Shown: in pieces, positions 1 to 8,579 of the stretch
Position numbering within the stretch: the first letter of the stretch is position 1
Layout of the letters: every line of letters begins with the position of its first letter
Assembly: GCA_036961355.1 (NCBI GenBank)
Contig: JBALVL010000019.1
Location: forward strand, 20,478-84,477
DNA from: Motiliproteus sp036961355
GTDB lineage: Bacteria > Pseudomonadota > Gammaproteobacteria > Pseudomonadales > Balneatricaceae
Reading direction: 5' to 3'
Length of the DNA: 64,000 nucleotides
Position numbers and translations under genes: made by a program
Notes under the pieces: generated by a model
Seen by the model: only the letters and a program-made list of their open reading frames with translations
The model's database searches: none
Told to the model about the DNA's origin: nothing

Positions 1-284
1 TGAGAGATCTTGCCGTGCTCTTCGCCGATCATTTCACAGATCTTGTCGACATTTTGTTCCAGCAACGTCTTGAAGCGGAACATCACCTGGGCTCGCTTGG
101 CTGGTGGCGTATTGCGCCACGCAGGAAACGCAGCTTTGGCGGCAGCGATCGCCTCTTCAACGGTCGCCTTGGATGCTAACGCCACCTGCTTGGAAACTTC
201 ACCCGTCGAGGGGTTAAATACGTCTTGTGTGCGCTCGGCCTGTTGGCTGATCTGGCCGTTAATCAGATGTCCTACGATGTTCAT
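1..284 (-). CDS. mmsA: Methylmalonate/malonate-semialdehyde dehydrogenase (CoA-acylating), N-terminal part
   Basis: This is the first 94 residues of an aldehyde dehydrogenase; the rest lies beyond the left edge. The protein starts MNIVGHLINGQ and continues with a VFNPSTGEV segment and an AAFPAWRNTPPAKRAQVMFRFK segment typical of the MmsA/IolA branch. That family oxidises methylmalonate or malonate semialdehyde to propionyl- or acetyl-CoA using NAD and CoA. Malonate semialdehyde is the product of the transaminase encoded just upstream on the same strand (109-base gap). The pair matches bauA and bauC of the Pseudomonas beta-alanine pathway. The MmsA family is clear, but the physiological substrate is inferred from the neighbour. 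Confidence 0.85.
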   Translation of the reverse strand, partial: MNIVGHLINGQISQQAERTQDVFNPSTGEVSKQVALASKATVEEAIAAAKAAFPAWRNTPPAKRAQVMFRFKTLLEQNVDKICEMIGEEHGKIS

Positions 285-392
285 GATTCTTCCTCGGTTT
301 ACGAGGCCTGTCTCAGACAGCGCCCTGTACTATTAAAAGGTAAACGGTAAAACTGATCCTAGATCGCAAGCGATCGGTTAAGCACTCATCGC

Positions 393-1736
393 TTAACTCA
401 ATTCGTTGATTGATTCACCCAATGCATTGATCAGGCGGTCGATCTCTTCTGGCTCAACGATAAACGGCAGACCCAACTGGATGGTATCGCCACCATAACG
501 TACATAAAAGCCCTTCTTCCACATACTCATCGCTATCAGGTAAGGACGCAATGCAGGCTCACCCGGAGCCGCTGCAATCGTCAACGCGCCTGCCAGACCG
601 TAGTTACGGATATCGGTGACGTACTTACACCCCTTGAGGCCATGCAACGCCTCTTCAAATAGCGGCGAGATGGAGGCAACACGACCCACCAGTCCTTCCT
701 GTTCCAGAACATTAAGCGAAGCAAGAGCCGCCGCGCAAGCCACAGGATGTGCCGAATAGGTGTAACCGTGCGGCAGTTCGAGCATGTAATCCGGGCCACC
801 GGTTTCCATAAAGCAGTTGTAGATCTCCGTGGTGGCGATCACGGCACCCATCGGTACGACACCGTTGGTTAGCTGCTTAGCAACCGTCATCAGGTCAGGG
901 GTGACACCAAAGGCTTCGGCGCCAGTCTTAGCACCCATACGGCCAAATGCACAGATCACTTCGTCAAAAATTAGCAAGATGTTGTGCTTATCGCACAGCT
1001 CTCGCAGACGCTTGAGGTAACCCACGGGTGGTGGGATAACACCGGCTGAACCGGCAACGGGCTCGACGATCACAGCGGCAATATTGGACGCATCGTGTAG
1101 CGCCACCAACTCTTCCAGCTCATCGGCCAGGTAAGCACCCTCGGTGGGCTCACCTTTGGAGAACGCATTCTGTTTAAGTACGGTATGCCCCAGATGATCG
1201 GCATCGATACCCTGTCCGTAGATCGACCGGTTAGCGCTAATGCCGCCGACACTGATGCCGCCGAAGTTAACACCGTGGTAACCCTTGCTGCGACCGATTA
1301 ATTTGGTCTTGGTTGGCAAGCCCTTCTTGCGCCAGTAGCCACGTGCTATTTTCAGTGCGGTCTCGACCGACTCAGATCCGGACCCGGTGAAGAAGACATA
1401 ATCCAGCCCCTCCGGGGTCCACTCCACCACCTTATTTGCCAACTCAAACGACTTGGGGTGACCAAATTGGAAAGCGGGCGAATAATCTAGCTGCTTAGCT
1501 TGCTGCGCAATCGCCTCGGTGATCTCCGGACGGCTGTGTCCCAGACCGCAGGTCCACAAACCCGACAGACCATCAAAAATCTTCCGCCCTTCCGAATCGG
1601 TGTAGTACGAACCTTCCGCACCAACAATAATACGCGGGTCTTGTTTAAAGCTGCGATTGGCGGTGAACGGCATCCAGTGGGCTTCTAGCTGGTCGCGGCT
1701 TAATCCGGCAACGGTACGATCGGGGGTATCAGTCAT
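393..1736 (-). CDS. bauA: Beta-alanine (omega-amino acid):pyruvate transaminase
   Basis: A 447-residue class III PLP aminotransferase. It would convert beta-alanine plus pyruvate to malonate semialdehyde plus L-alanine in the cytoplasm. Visible motifs are HWMPFTANRSFK near the N-terminus, GSGSESVETALKIAR (PLP phosphate region), the LIFDEVICAFGRMG Asp motif and the catalytic Lys in MTVAKQLTNG. Length is normal for the family. The ATG at 1736 is preferred over the in-frame GTG three codons upstream because TAGGTG lies about seven bases before it. The gene is divergent from a LysR gene and followed by mmsA, the bauR/bauA/bauC arrangement of Pseudomonas. Beta-alanine can arise from spermidine and diaminopropane breakdown, which fits the surrounding polyamine genes. 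Confidence 0.88.
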   Translation of the reverse strand: MTDTPDRTVAGLSRDQLEAHWMPFTANRSFKQDPRIIVGAEGSYYTDSEGRKIFDGLSGLWTCGLGHSRPEITEAIAQQAKQLDYSPAFQFGHPKSFELANKVVEWTPEGLDYVFFTGSGSESVETALKIARGYWRKKGLPTKTKLIGRSKGYHGVNFGGISVGGISANRSIYGQGIDADHLGHTVLKQNAFSKGEPTEGAYLADELEELVALHDASNIAAVIVEPVAGSAGVIPPPVGYLKRLRELCDKHNILLIFDEVICAFGRMGAKTGAEAFGVTPDLMTVAKQLTNGVVPMGAVIATTEIYNCFMETGGPDYMLELPHGYTYSAHPVACAAALASLNVLEQEGLVGRVASISPLFEEALHGLKGCKYVTDIRNYGLAGALTIAAAPGEPALRPYLIAMSMWKKGFYVRYGGDTIQLGLPFIVEPEEIDRLINALGESINELS

Positions 1737-1826
1737 GGCAAGCACCTAAATACAGGGGTTGTTATCGTTAAAGCCATTGTGCTCCGGCTAATAGGTAGGT
1801 TAAATTTAAATCTTTTAAAACTGACA

Positions 1827-1840
1827 TAAGTATTTACTTA
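1827..1840. promoter_or_regulatory. Inverted repeat in the bauA-bauR intergenic region
   Basis: TAAGTA-TT-TACTTA is a perfect 6-bp inverted repeat in the AT-rich stretch between the divergent bauA and LysR genes. It is a plausible LysR-type binding site controlling both. The assignment to the adjacent LysR protein is inference. Confidence 0.4.
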
Positions 1841-1954
1841 ACTATTAGCACACTGTTTTACACCGTTGTCTTGTCCTTGTTTTTACAAACAGAATTTTTA
1901 ACAAACAGACAACGGCTGATCACCTGTCAACTGAATCAAACCCAGGTACCGTCT

Positions 1955-2890
1955 ATGTCCAGCAAGAAAGCCACCCTGACCGGTCAGTTGGGCGATGTGC
2001 ATATCCGCCTGTTACGCATCTTTAGAACCGTGGTGGAGTGTGGCGGCTTTTCAGCTGCCGAGGTGGAACTCAACATCTCCCGTTCGGCGATCAGCATCGC
2101 TATCGCAGATCTCGAAGGACACCTCAGCATGCGGCTGTGCCACCGCGGTCGATCCGGTTTCTCACTGACTGATGAGGGTCAGCAGATCTACGATGCCGTG
2201 TTGCAGCTACTCAGTAGTCTCGAATCGTTCAAAACACAGGTCAACGCCATCAATACCGAACTCAAGGGTGAGCTCAACATCGGCATCACCGACAACTTGG
2301 TAACCCTGCACCATATGCGGATCACCCAGACCTTGGCAAAACTCAAAGACCTTGGCCCGGATGTAGTGATCAATATCCGTATGATTCCGCCCAATGACAT
2401 TGAGCGTGGTGTTCTTGACGGGCGTCTGCACACCGGTGTTATCCCCGAGCTTCGCCCTCTGGCCGGGTTGGACTACTACCCGCTCTACCAAGAGGACTCA
2501 CGCCTCTATTGCAGCGACCTTCATCCGTTGTTTACGGCGGATCAAGCGACCCTCAAGCCGCAACAACTGGCGCAATTTGATGCGGTGATCCCCGCCTACG
2601 CACAAACCGCCGAAACCAAGCGCCAACAAAAAGACCTCAAGGCCAGCGCCACCGCCACCGACCGTGAAGGGATCGCTTTTCTGATTCTCAGCGGTCGTTA
2701 TCTTGGTTTCCTGCCAACCCATTGTGCAGAACGCTGGGTTGAACAGGGCAAGATGCGGGCGGTCCTTCCGCATGAGAAACACTACGTCACCTCCTACTCG
2801 GCTATTACCCGCAAGGGCGCACGGCCTCATCTGATTCGCGAAACCTACATGGCGCAGTTAAAGCAACAAGATGGAGTCGCCGAGCAATAA
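1955..2890 (+). CDS. bauR: LysR family transcriptional regulator, probable beta-alanine regulator
   Basis: A 311-residue LysR-type activator. An N-terminal winged helix-turn-helix (about residues 12-70, with VECGGFSAAEVELNISRSAIS) is followed by a periplasmic-binding-like effector domain. The ATG at 1955 is chosen rather than a TTG 28 codons upstream because the protein then starts just before the HTH, as is normal. It is divergent from bauA across a 218-base spacer holding an inverted repeat, the classical LysR target arrangement. The effector is probably beta-alanine, by analogy with Pseudomonas BauR. The family is certain; the specific role is inferred from position. Confidence 0.75.
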   Translation: MSSKKATLTGQLGDVHIRLLRIFRTVVECGGFSAAEVELNISRSAISIAIADLEGHLSMRLCHRGRSGFSLTDEGQQIYDAVLQLLSSLESFKTQVNAINTELKGELNIGITDNLVTLHHMRITQTLAKLKDLGPDVVINIRMIPPNDIERGVLDGRLHTGVIPELRPLAGLDYYPLYQEDSRLYCSDLHPLFTADQATLKPQQLAQFDAVIPAYAQTAETKRQQKDLKASATATDREGIAFLILSGRYLGFLPTHCAERWVEQGKMRAVLPHEKHYVTSYSAITRKGARPHLIRETYMAQLKQQDGVAEQ

Positions 2891-2992
2891 CCGGCATCGA
2901 CTGGGGTGTAATGATTGGTGATCGATAAATACTGATTGGGAAGTAACGACAGTAGACACCCTTCGCAAGGGGTGACCTCGTCGTACGGGCGA

Positions 2993-4426
2993 TTACTCCA
3001 CCACCCGCGCCATGGTGGACGCCACTTTCGAAGCCAACCGCTTCTGCCAGGGTGCTGACTGCGGCGAACAGAGGATACGCTCCTCCCATCCAAAACAGGC
3101 ATTAATGGCACGATAGGTTAACCAGCGAAACGGCTCCGGCTCCCAGCGCTTTAGCGCGCTTTTGGCCGGCTGCCGATACACCCAGGACATCGCCACCAAC
3201 TCGCTGTCGCGCTCAAGGATCAGATCCGCTAAGGTCCGGCCAAACAAATTCGAAGCTCCTACCCCTTCACCACCGTAGCCACCGGCCATCGCAATACCGC
3301 TGGCTTTATCGTACAACGCATGCGGTGAAAACCGGCGCGTTATCCCCAACGTGCCGCCCCAACCATGGCTGAAACCAACCCCTTCAAGCGCCGGGAACAG
3401 CTCACACAGCAACTTTTGGCGATAGCTAAATTCCGCCGAATCCGGATCAAATTGCGATTGCGGTTTACCTCCGAAGCGGTAGCTTCCGCGTGCACCAAAT
3501 ATCATCCGGCCATCGGCGGTGCGCTGTCCGTAGGTAACCTGATGACCACCGTCACTGAACGCGGGTCGATCTTGCAAGCCGATCTGATCCCACTGCGATG
3601 TCGACAAGGGTTCGGTCGCGACGATCAAACTCTGCACCGGCAACACGTACCGATTGGTCTGACAACCGGCGGCGATGCGACCAGCCGAAGCACCGTAGCC
3701 CTCCATCGCCGGGACAATAATGTCGGCATCTACCTGACCGTTGGCAGTAAACACCCGACCACTGTCGATCTTGGTGACCGCACTTTGTTCATAGATCGTG
3801 ACGCCCTGTCGTTCCAGCAGCCGGGCCAGACCACGCACCAGTTTAGCGGGATTAATAGTGGCGCAATGGGGTGAGTAGATAGCTCCATAGCCGTTTCGCA
3901 TCCGTACCTGCTGCTGCAGTTCGGCAGCGTTGAGCCAGCGGTAATCCTGCTCGGTAAAGCCGATCTGATGCAGATGTTTGAGATAGTCTTGTTGCAGCGA
4001 CAACTGTTCCGGATAACGTGCTGCAGCGTACAGCACGCCGCCGTGATGAAGGTCACATTCAATCGACTCGCGTTGCAGCAGTGCCGCAACATGATCGACA
4101 ATCCCCGACAGTAACGCCCGACAGCGCTCTTGCTGCTGCGCCGGCAGGCTGGCCAGGTATTTATCACCACCGCCACAACTGCCCATCAACCAACCCCCGT
4201 TTCGGCCCGATGCACCAAACCCTGCTGTTTCAGCCTCCAGTACCACCACCGACAATTGCGGTGAATGTTGTTTGAGGTAGTAAGCCGTCCACAATCCGGT
4301 ATAGCCGGCCCCAACGATCACCACATCGGCGCGAACCGAGCCCGTTAGCGCAGCACGAGGCACGATCGTTTCTTCGAGGGTATCGAACCAGAATCCGGTA
4401 TCAGAATAGGGACGTTTATCGGTCAT
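2993..4426 (-). CDS. FAD-dependent amine oxidoreductase (DadA/PuuB-like)
   Basis: A 477-residue flavoprotein of the D-amino-acid-oxidase-like superfamily. The N-terminal Rossmann fold shows VVIVGAGYTGLWTAYYL (residues about 36-52), an acidic LEAE end of the second strand, and the GFGASGRNGGWL motif typical of gamma-glutamylputrescine oxidases. The C-terminus carries the GYGGEGVGASNLFGRTLADLI FAD-binding segment. It should oxidise an amine or gamma-glutamyl-polyamine to an aldehyde. It is the last of three same-strand genes (puuB-like, TetR, this gene) with gaps under 100 bases, so probably an operon. The TTG ten codons upstream is a less likely start. It is longer at the C-terminus than the other two paralogues in the window, and its exact substrate is unknown. 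Confidence 0.8.
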   Translation of the reverse strand: MTDKRPYSDTGFWFDTLEETIVPRAALTGSVRADVVIVGAGYTGLWTAYYLKQHSPQLSVVVLEAETAGFGASGRNGGWLMGSCGGGDKYLASLPAQQQERCRALLSGIVDHVAALLQRESIECDLHHGGVLYAAARYPEQLSLQQDYLKHLHQIGFTEQDYRWLNAAELQQQVRMRNGYGAIYSPHCATINPAKLVRGLARLLERQGVTIYEQSAVTKIDSGRVFTANGQVDADIIVPAMEGYGASAGRIAAGCQTNRYVLPVQSLIVATEPLSTSQWDQIGLQDRPAFSDGGHQVTYGQRTADGRMIFGARGSYRFGGKPQSQFDPDSAEFSYRQKLLCELFPALEGVGFSHGWGGTLGITRRFSPHALYDKASGIAMAGGYGGEGVGASNLFGRTLADLILERDSELVAMSWVYRQPAKSALKRWEPEPFRWLTYRAINACFGWEERILCSPQSAPWQKRLASKVASTMARVVE

Positions 4427-4522
4427 GGCAGAGCACAGTTCCGTTGGGGTTATCAATTGACGAACACGGATAACTCGACCCGAAACGGCTAGGTCGAGTA
4501 CAACTGCAGTGGCTGGCTAGAA

Positions 4523-5293
4523 CTAAGGGCGAGCCCAGGGAAAGGGTGCAGCGCCTTCGGTGCAGGTGCCAGAACCAATGGATAAACCACCCTCAAAATA
4601 TTGTGCCAACAAGGTATAAACCATCAGTTTTAGATCCGCCATCGTACGGCGAGATCGCTCACCACTCTGCTCGATCAGGATCAAAAACAGGCTATGGGTC
4701 ATCTCCAGATAAAACAGGGCGATCCGCTCACGTTCGGCACGGTGCTTATTCAAACCTAGGCGTTTAAACACCGCAGCCATCCGACTGATAACCAATTGGT
4801 CATGCTCTTGATCCAGCTGACGCAGTTCGGGCACCGAAAACATCGCCTGGACCAAAGTCAGCATCGCCTGCTGCCGCTGATACACTTTGAAGTTTATCGC
4901 GATCAGGCGGTCAACCGCTTCGATCAATGTCATCGTTTCCAATGGCCAACCGTCTATCTGATCCAGTACCCGCTCCACCCCTTGCAACCACTGCCTGCCC
5001 ATGGCGTACATGATGGCGTGTTTGTTGGGGAAATAGTGATACAGCGAGCCGACCGAGATACCGACCTCTTTAGCAATCAGCGTGGTATTGAGATCGTCAA
5101 AACCGACCCGTTCGAGTAGCTCTGCTGTCGTATCGATAATCTGCTGCGCCCGCTTTTTGGAACGCTCCTGCACCGGGTCGCGCCGCGGCGTTAACAAACC
5201 TTCCCGGCTTTTAGCTTTGGTGATTGTCGCGGTTGTAGTTGTAGTCGCGCTGGTGGTGATTGCGGTAGTTGTCGCGGTTACCGTTTTTTGCAT
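4523..5293 (-). CDS. TetR/AcrR family transcriptional regulator with Thr-rich N-terminal tail
   Basis: A 256-residue TetR repressor. The DNA-binding HTH occupies about residues 45-95 (QQIIDTTAELLERVGFDDL, then ISVGSLYHYFPNKHAI), followed by a helical ligand-binding domain. The first 30 residues are an unusual low-complexity tail of Thr, Ala and Ile encoded by a near 9-base period (5219-5282), not part of the fold. The gene lies between two amine-oxidoreductase genes on the same strand, so it likely controls polyamine or amino-acid oxidation here and possibly the divergent puuA. ATG 5293 is the only start that includes the tail. A later start near the arginine-rich segment cannot be excluded. 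Confidence 0.8.
   Translation of the reverse strand: MQKTVTATTTAITTSATTTTTATITKAKSREGLLTPRRDPVQERSKKRAQQIIDTTAELLERVGFDDLNTTLIAKEVGISVGSLYHYFPNKHAIMYAMGRQWLQGVERVLDQIDGWPLETMTLIEAVDRLIAINFKVYQRQQAMLTLVQAMFSVPELRQLDQEHDQLVISRMAAVFKRLGLNKHRAERERIALFYLEMTHSLFLILIEQSGERSRRTMADLKLMVYTLLAQYFEGGLSIGSGTCTEGAAPFPWARP
5219..5282. repeat. Degenerate 9-base period encoding the TetR Thr-rich tail
   Basis: The plus strand reads as repeated GTTGTAGTC/GTGATTGCG-like units. On the coding strand this gives alternating ACY/ACC and GCN codons. It looks like slipped-strand expansion at the 5' end of the TetR gene. Confidence 0.5.
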
Positions 5294-5380
5294 CGTCGAT
5301 TATATCCTTATGACCGAACCTTACTACCGGGCGACTCAGTTCTGGCTCATTTACAGAAGCAGTATCGCGTAGAGTACGGT

Positions 5381-6673
5381 TTAAAATCGGTCTCTTATAG
5401 AGTAATAAAGTAGCCCCGCCACCATGCCCGGCCAGCGCAGTAATGTCCCGCCGGGAAACGTCGGCGTCGGCACCCGGGCAAAGTGATCAACGCGTTCTGC
5501 GGTGCCGGCAATAGCTTCTGCCATCAGCTTACCGCCCAAGGTCGCTAACGCGACCCCGTGACCGGAGTAGCCCTGCGCCACGAACAAATTGCTGTCGACC
5601 CGATCAAAATGCGGCATCCGATTCATGGTAATCGCCAGAGTACCGCCCCAGCCGTAGTCGATACGGATATTAGCCAGTTGCGGATAGACCTCCAACATAT
5701 ATTTACGCACAAATTTTCTAATGTCCGCCGGAAAACGGTTGCTGTAGTTCTCCCCACCACCCCAAAGCAGCCGATTGTCGGCAGATAGCCGGAAATAGTT
5801 GATAACAAATTTCGAATCAGCGACCGCCACGTCGTCACGGATCAGCTCGCGTGCTAACCGCTCGCTAAGAGGCTCGGTCGCCAAAATAAAATTATTGATC
5901 GGCATAATTTTACCCGCAACTTTGGGCTCAAGCTCATCCAGATAGCCGTTGCAGGCAAGCAGTAGGTGTTTTGCCTTGACCACCCCTTTGGAGGAGCGAA
6001 TCCAGGCGTTCTTGTAGATACCCACTTCGGTGTCGTAGTTACTGACACGGCTGTTTTCAAACAGTCTTGCCCCTGCATCACTCGCCGCTTTTGCCAACCC
6101 CAGTGCATAGTTCAATGGATGTAAGTGAGCACCGTCCTGCCATAACTTGCCGGCAGAATAGCGGTCTGTACCCAACATCTGGCACATCTCGGCAGGTGGT
6201 ACATAACGCACCGCATCGTAGTCGTAATCGCGCTGAAGCTTTTCGACCGTTTGACGGTACTGCTGATCGACCGATGTTTTGGTCGCCGCGTACAGAATAC
6301 CGGGCTTGATGTCACAGCTGATCTGGTGCTTTTCAACCAGCGACTTCACCAACTCGACCGACTCGAGCGACATCTGCCATAGCGTTTTGGCAGCTTGCGT
6401 TCCGACGGTTGTCTCAAGCTCAGCCTGGTCCATATTATGGGCGACATTGACCTGTCCGCCATTCCGTCCGGACGCTCCCCAACCAACCCGCTCGGCCTCA
6501 AGCAGCACCACATCGTAGCCCCGCTCGGCCAAGTGCAACGCTGCCGACAGACCGGTGAAACCACCACCGATAATACAAACATCTGCGGTGTGCTCCCCTT
6601 CAAGCGCCGGATACTGCGGCTGCTTATTGGCGCTATCCACATAGAACGACGATTCGTAACCCTTGAGTCCCAT
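5381..6673 (-). CDS. puuB: Gamma-glutamylputrescine oxidase (FAD-dependent)
   Basis: A 430-residue PuuB-type flavoprotein. In the Puu pathway it oxidises gamma-glutamylputrescine to gamma-glutamyl-aminobutyraldehyde with release of ammonia and H2O2. Evidence: VCIIGGGFTGLSAALHLAERG dinucleotide fold, GWGASGRNGGQV, an INYFRLSADNRLLWGGGE segment and C-terminal GYSGHGVALATLGGKL. Two ATGs six bases apart compete. GGAG abuts the first (6679) but sits six bases from the second, so 6673 is chosen. It is divergent from the glutamine synthetase-like puuA, its pathway partner, and is followed by TetR and another oxidoreductase on the same strand. Confidence 0.87.
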   Translation of the reverse strand: MGLKGYESSFYVDSANKQPQYPALEGEHTADVCIIGGGFTGLSAALHLAERGYDVVLLEAERVGWGASGRNGGQVNVAHNMDQAELETTVGTQAAKTLWQMSLESVELVKSLVEKHQISCDIKPGILYAATKTSVDQQYRQTVEKLQRDYDYDAVRYVPPAEMCQMLGTDRYSAGKLWQDGAHLHPLNYALGLAKAASDAGARLFENSRVSNYDTEVGIYKNAWIRSSKGVVKAKHLLLACNGYLDELEPKVAGKIMPINNFILATEPLSERLARELIRDDVAVADSKFVINYFRLSADNRLLWGGGENYSNRFPADIRKFVRKYMLEVYPQLANIRIDYGWGGTLAITMNRMPHFDRVDSNLFVAQGYSGHGVALATLGGKLMAEAIAGTAERVDHFARVPTPTFPGGTLLRWPGMVAGLLYYSIRDRF

Positions 6674-6722
6674 TTTCATCTCCGTAGACCGAGGCGGCGG
6701 TCAGGGCAAACCAAATCTAATA

Positions 6723-6792
6723 TTCGGATTGCTTATAAAAAAACATCGACTAACCTTCACAAACCGAATGATTGTTCGAATTTATAAAAAGC
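6723..6792. promoter_or_regulatory. puuB-puuA divergent control region with repeated operator-like motif
   Basis: CGAA-TGATTG-TTCG (6765-6778) is an interrupted inverted repeat. It overlaps the second of two related direct repeats, TTCGGATTGCTTATAAAA (from 6724) and TTCGAATTTATAAAAA (from 6775). The position between divergent genes and next to a TetR gene suggests a TetR operator. The link is inference. Confidence 0.35.
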
Positions 6793-6849
6793 ATACCAGT
6801 AACTCAAGTACAGATACACAGGTGATTTATCAAAACCCTTGAAGATTTT

Positions 6850-8172
6850 TTGCACAACAATCGCATCACGGAAGTCGAATCCACCCTGCCCGACATGACC
6901 GGCAACGCGCGTGGCAAGTTCTACCCGACTAAAAAATTTCTGACTGAAAAAAGTGGCCGGATACCGGAAGCGATTCTGATTCAAACAGTAACCGGTGATT
7001 GGGCCGAAAACCATTTTGATCTGGTTCATCCATCAGACCGCGATATGGTGCTGGTGCCAGACATGTCGACACTGAGGCTGGTCCCCTGGGCCGATGAACC
7101 TACCGCTCAGATCATCAATGATTGCTACGATGCCGAAGGCAATCTGCACCCGCTATCCACTCGCAATGTCCTACGCCGGGTATTAAAGCTGTACGAAGAG
7201 GAGGGGCTTACCCCGGTTATTGCACCGGAGTTGGAATTTTACCTACTGCAGAAAAACATCAACCCGGATAACGAGCTCAAATCGGCTATCGGTCGTTCGG
7301 GTCGCCGAGAAACGGCTCGCCAGTCATACAGCATCGACGCGGTTAGTGAATTCAATCCGGTCATAGACACCCTGTACGACTACTGTGAAGCCCAGCATCT
7401 CGACGTCGACACGCTGATCCATGAAACTGGCGCGGCGCAGATGGAGGTCAACTTCCTGCATGGTGACCCGTTGAAACTGGCCGACCAGGTGTTCGTGTTT
7501 AAACGGACTCTGCGCGAAACCGCACTCAAGCATGATATCTATGCCACCTTCATGGCCAAACCGATGGAACATGAACCTGGCAGCTCGATGCATATTCATC
7601 AGAGCCTGCTCGACAGCAAAACCGGAGACAATATTTTTTCCAATCAAGCCGGCGGCTTCACCGAGTCGTTCTACCATTACATAGGCGGACTGCAGCGATA
7701 CATCCCGCATGCGATCAGTTTCTTCGCGCCCAACGTCAACTCTTATCGCCGCTTCGCGCCTGATATCTCTGCACCGGTCAACATGCACTGGGGCATCGAC
7801 AACCGCACCACCGGACTTCGCTGCCCGGCCAGCCCAGCTGCCGCCACCCGAATCGAAAACCGCTTTGCCGGTGCCGACAGCAACCCTTACTTGACCATCG
7901 CATTAACATTGGCCTGTGGTTATCTGGGCATGAAGCAAAAAATCCGACCGAGCGAACCGATCGAGGGGATGTCGTACTCGCCCGGCGATAAGGTCGAGCT
8001 GGCACGCACGCTGGAAGAGGGTTTAAGGCAGCTAGATCAGTGCGAGCCGCTTAAACAGATCCTCGGAGAGCAGTTCGTCCAAGCCTATATCGGCGTCAAA
8101 AACGCAGAATTCGAAACATTTAACAAGGTGATTAGCTCGTGGGAGCGTGAACATTTATTGCTAAATGTCTGA
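6850..8172 (+). CDS. puuA: Gamma-glutamylputrescine synthetase (glutamine synthetase family)
   Basis: A 440-residue member of the glutamine synthetase superfamily. It would ligate glutamate to putrescine using ATP, the first step of the Puu pathway. The N-terminal RITEVE...DMTGNARGK segment is typical of PuuA-type enzymes. Catalytic-domain motifs include SSMHIHQSLLD (ATP site), NSYRRFAP, GIDNRTTGLR (glutamate site) and SNPYLTIALTLACGYLG. No ATG precedes the conserved N-terminus. The frame is closed by TGA at 6823, so the start is probably TTG 6850, with GAAG five bases before it. The gene is divergent from puuB. PuuC and PuuD partners are not in this window. Confidence 0.87.
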   Translation: MHNNRITEVESTLPDMTGNARGKFYPTKKFLTEKSGRIPEAILIQTVTGDWAENHFDLVHPSDRDMVLVPDMSTLRLVPWADEPTAQIINDCYDAEGNLHPLSTRNVLRRVLKLYEEEGLTPVIAPELEFYLLQKNINPDNELKSAIGRSGRRETARQSYSIDAVSEFNPVIDTLYDYCEAQHLDVDTLIHETGAAQMEVNFLHGDPLKLADQVFVFKRTLRETALKHDIYATFMAKPMEHEPGSSMHIHQSLLDSKTGDNIFSNQAGGFTESFYHYIGGLQRYIPHAISFFAPNVNSYRRFAPDISAPVNMHWGIDNRTTGLRCPASPAAATRIENRFAGADSNPYLTIALTLACGYLGMKQKIRPSEPIEGMSYSPGDKVELARTLEEGLRQLDQCEPLKQILGEQFVQAYIGVKNAEFETFNKVISSWEREHLLLNV

Positions 8173-8240
8173 CCCCGCTCAACAAAAGACCGTATGGCAG
8201 TACCTCACAAACCGGCCCTAGGTTAAGTTGCTATTCATCT

Positions 8241-8267
8241 GCTAAGAGTTACGGTGTAACCCTTAGC
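8241..8267. repeat. Hairpin downstream of puuA
   Basis: GCTAAGAGTTAC-GGT-GTAACCCTTAGC forms 12-bp arms with one mismatch and a 3-base loop. There is no T-run, so it could be a transcript-stabilising hairpin or a protein site rather than a classical terminator. Confidence 0.5.
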
Positions 8268-8371
8268 ATAAAACCAAAGAACCACCCCAGCGCTTCAAAA
8301 CAGTGCACCAGCGATCAGTGACAGAGGACTTGCACTAAAGCATGACAGTGATCTGTTTAGCTTCCGTCAAT

Positions 8372-8391
8372 ATATCCCCTAGGGGGTATAT
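8372..8391. promoter_or_regulatory. Polyamine-regulon operator candidate A
   Basis: ATATCCC-CTAGGG-GGTATAT, about 190 bases before the PotF-like start. It shares the ATATMCC-N6-GGTATAT pattern with sites at 10657 and 22234. The centre CCCCTAGGGG is itself a perfect palindrome. The regulator is unknown; the LuxR-type protein at 24126 is the best local candidate. Confidence 0.6.
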
Positions 8392-8579
8392 CGCTACTAT
8401 GAGAGGAGAACATACCTTAATTAGAAGCTGGTCATCGTTGCAGAGGGCTGCAAAAAACGACAGTAATACTGATAAAAAACCACGGACCGGTACAACCTTG
8501 CTTTCCAAAAATAAAATTAAAAGCGTCACTAGCCATTATCGCTGCTGACGAAATGATAAACAGAAACGAAGGTTAAATT

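Larger units (their letters stand above)
8173..8579. other. Spacer between puuA and the polyamine-binding protein gene
   Basis: About 400 bases without a convincing gene. It holds a 12-bp hairpin (8241-8267) and a strong palindromic operator candidate (8372-8391). A 68-codon frame here overlaps the operator, has no homologue I recognise, and is not called. Confidence 0.6.

Noticed and set aside
8342..8548. 68-codon plus-strand frame between puuA and the PotF-like gene
   Set aside because: It overlaps the palindromic operator, lacks a ribosome-binding site and shows no family-like sequence.
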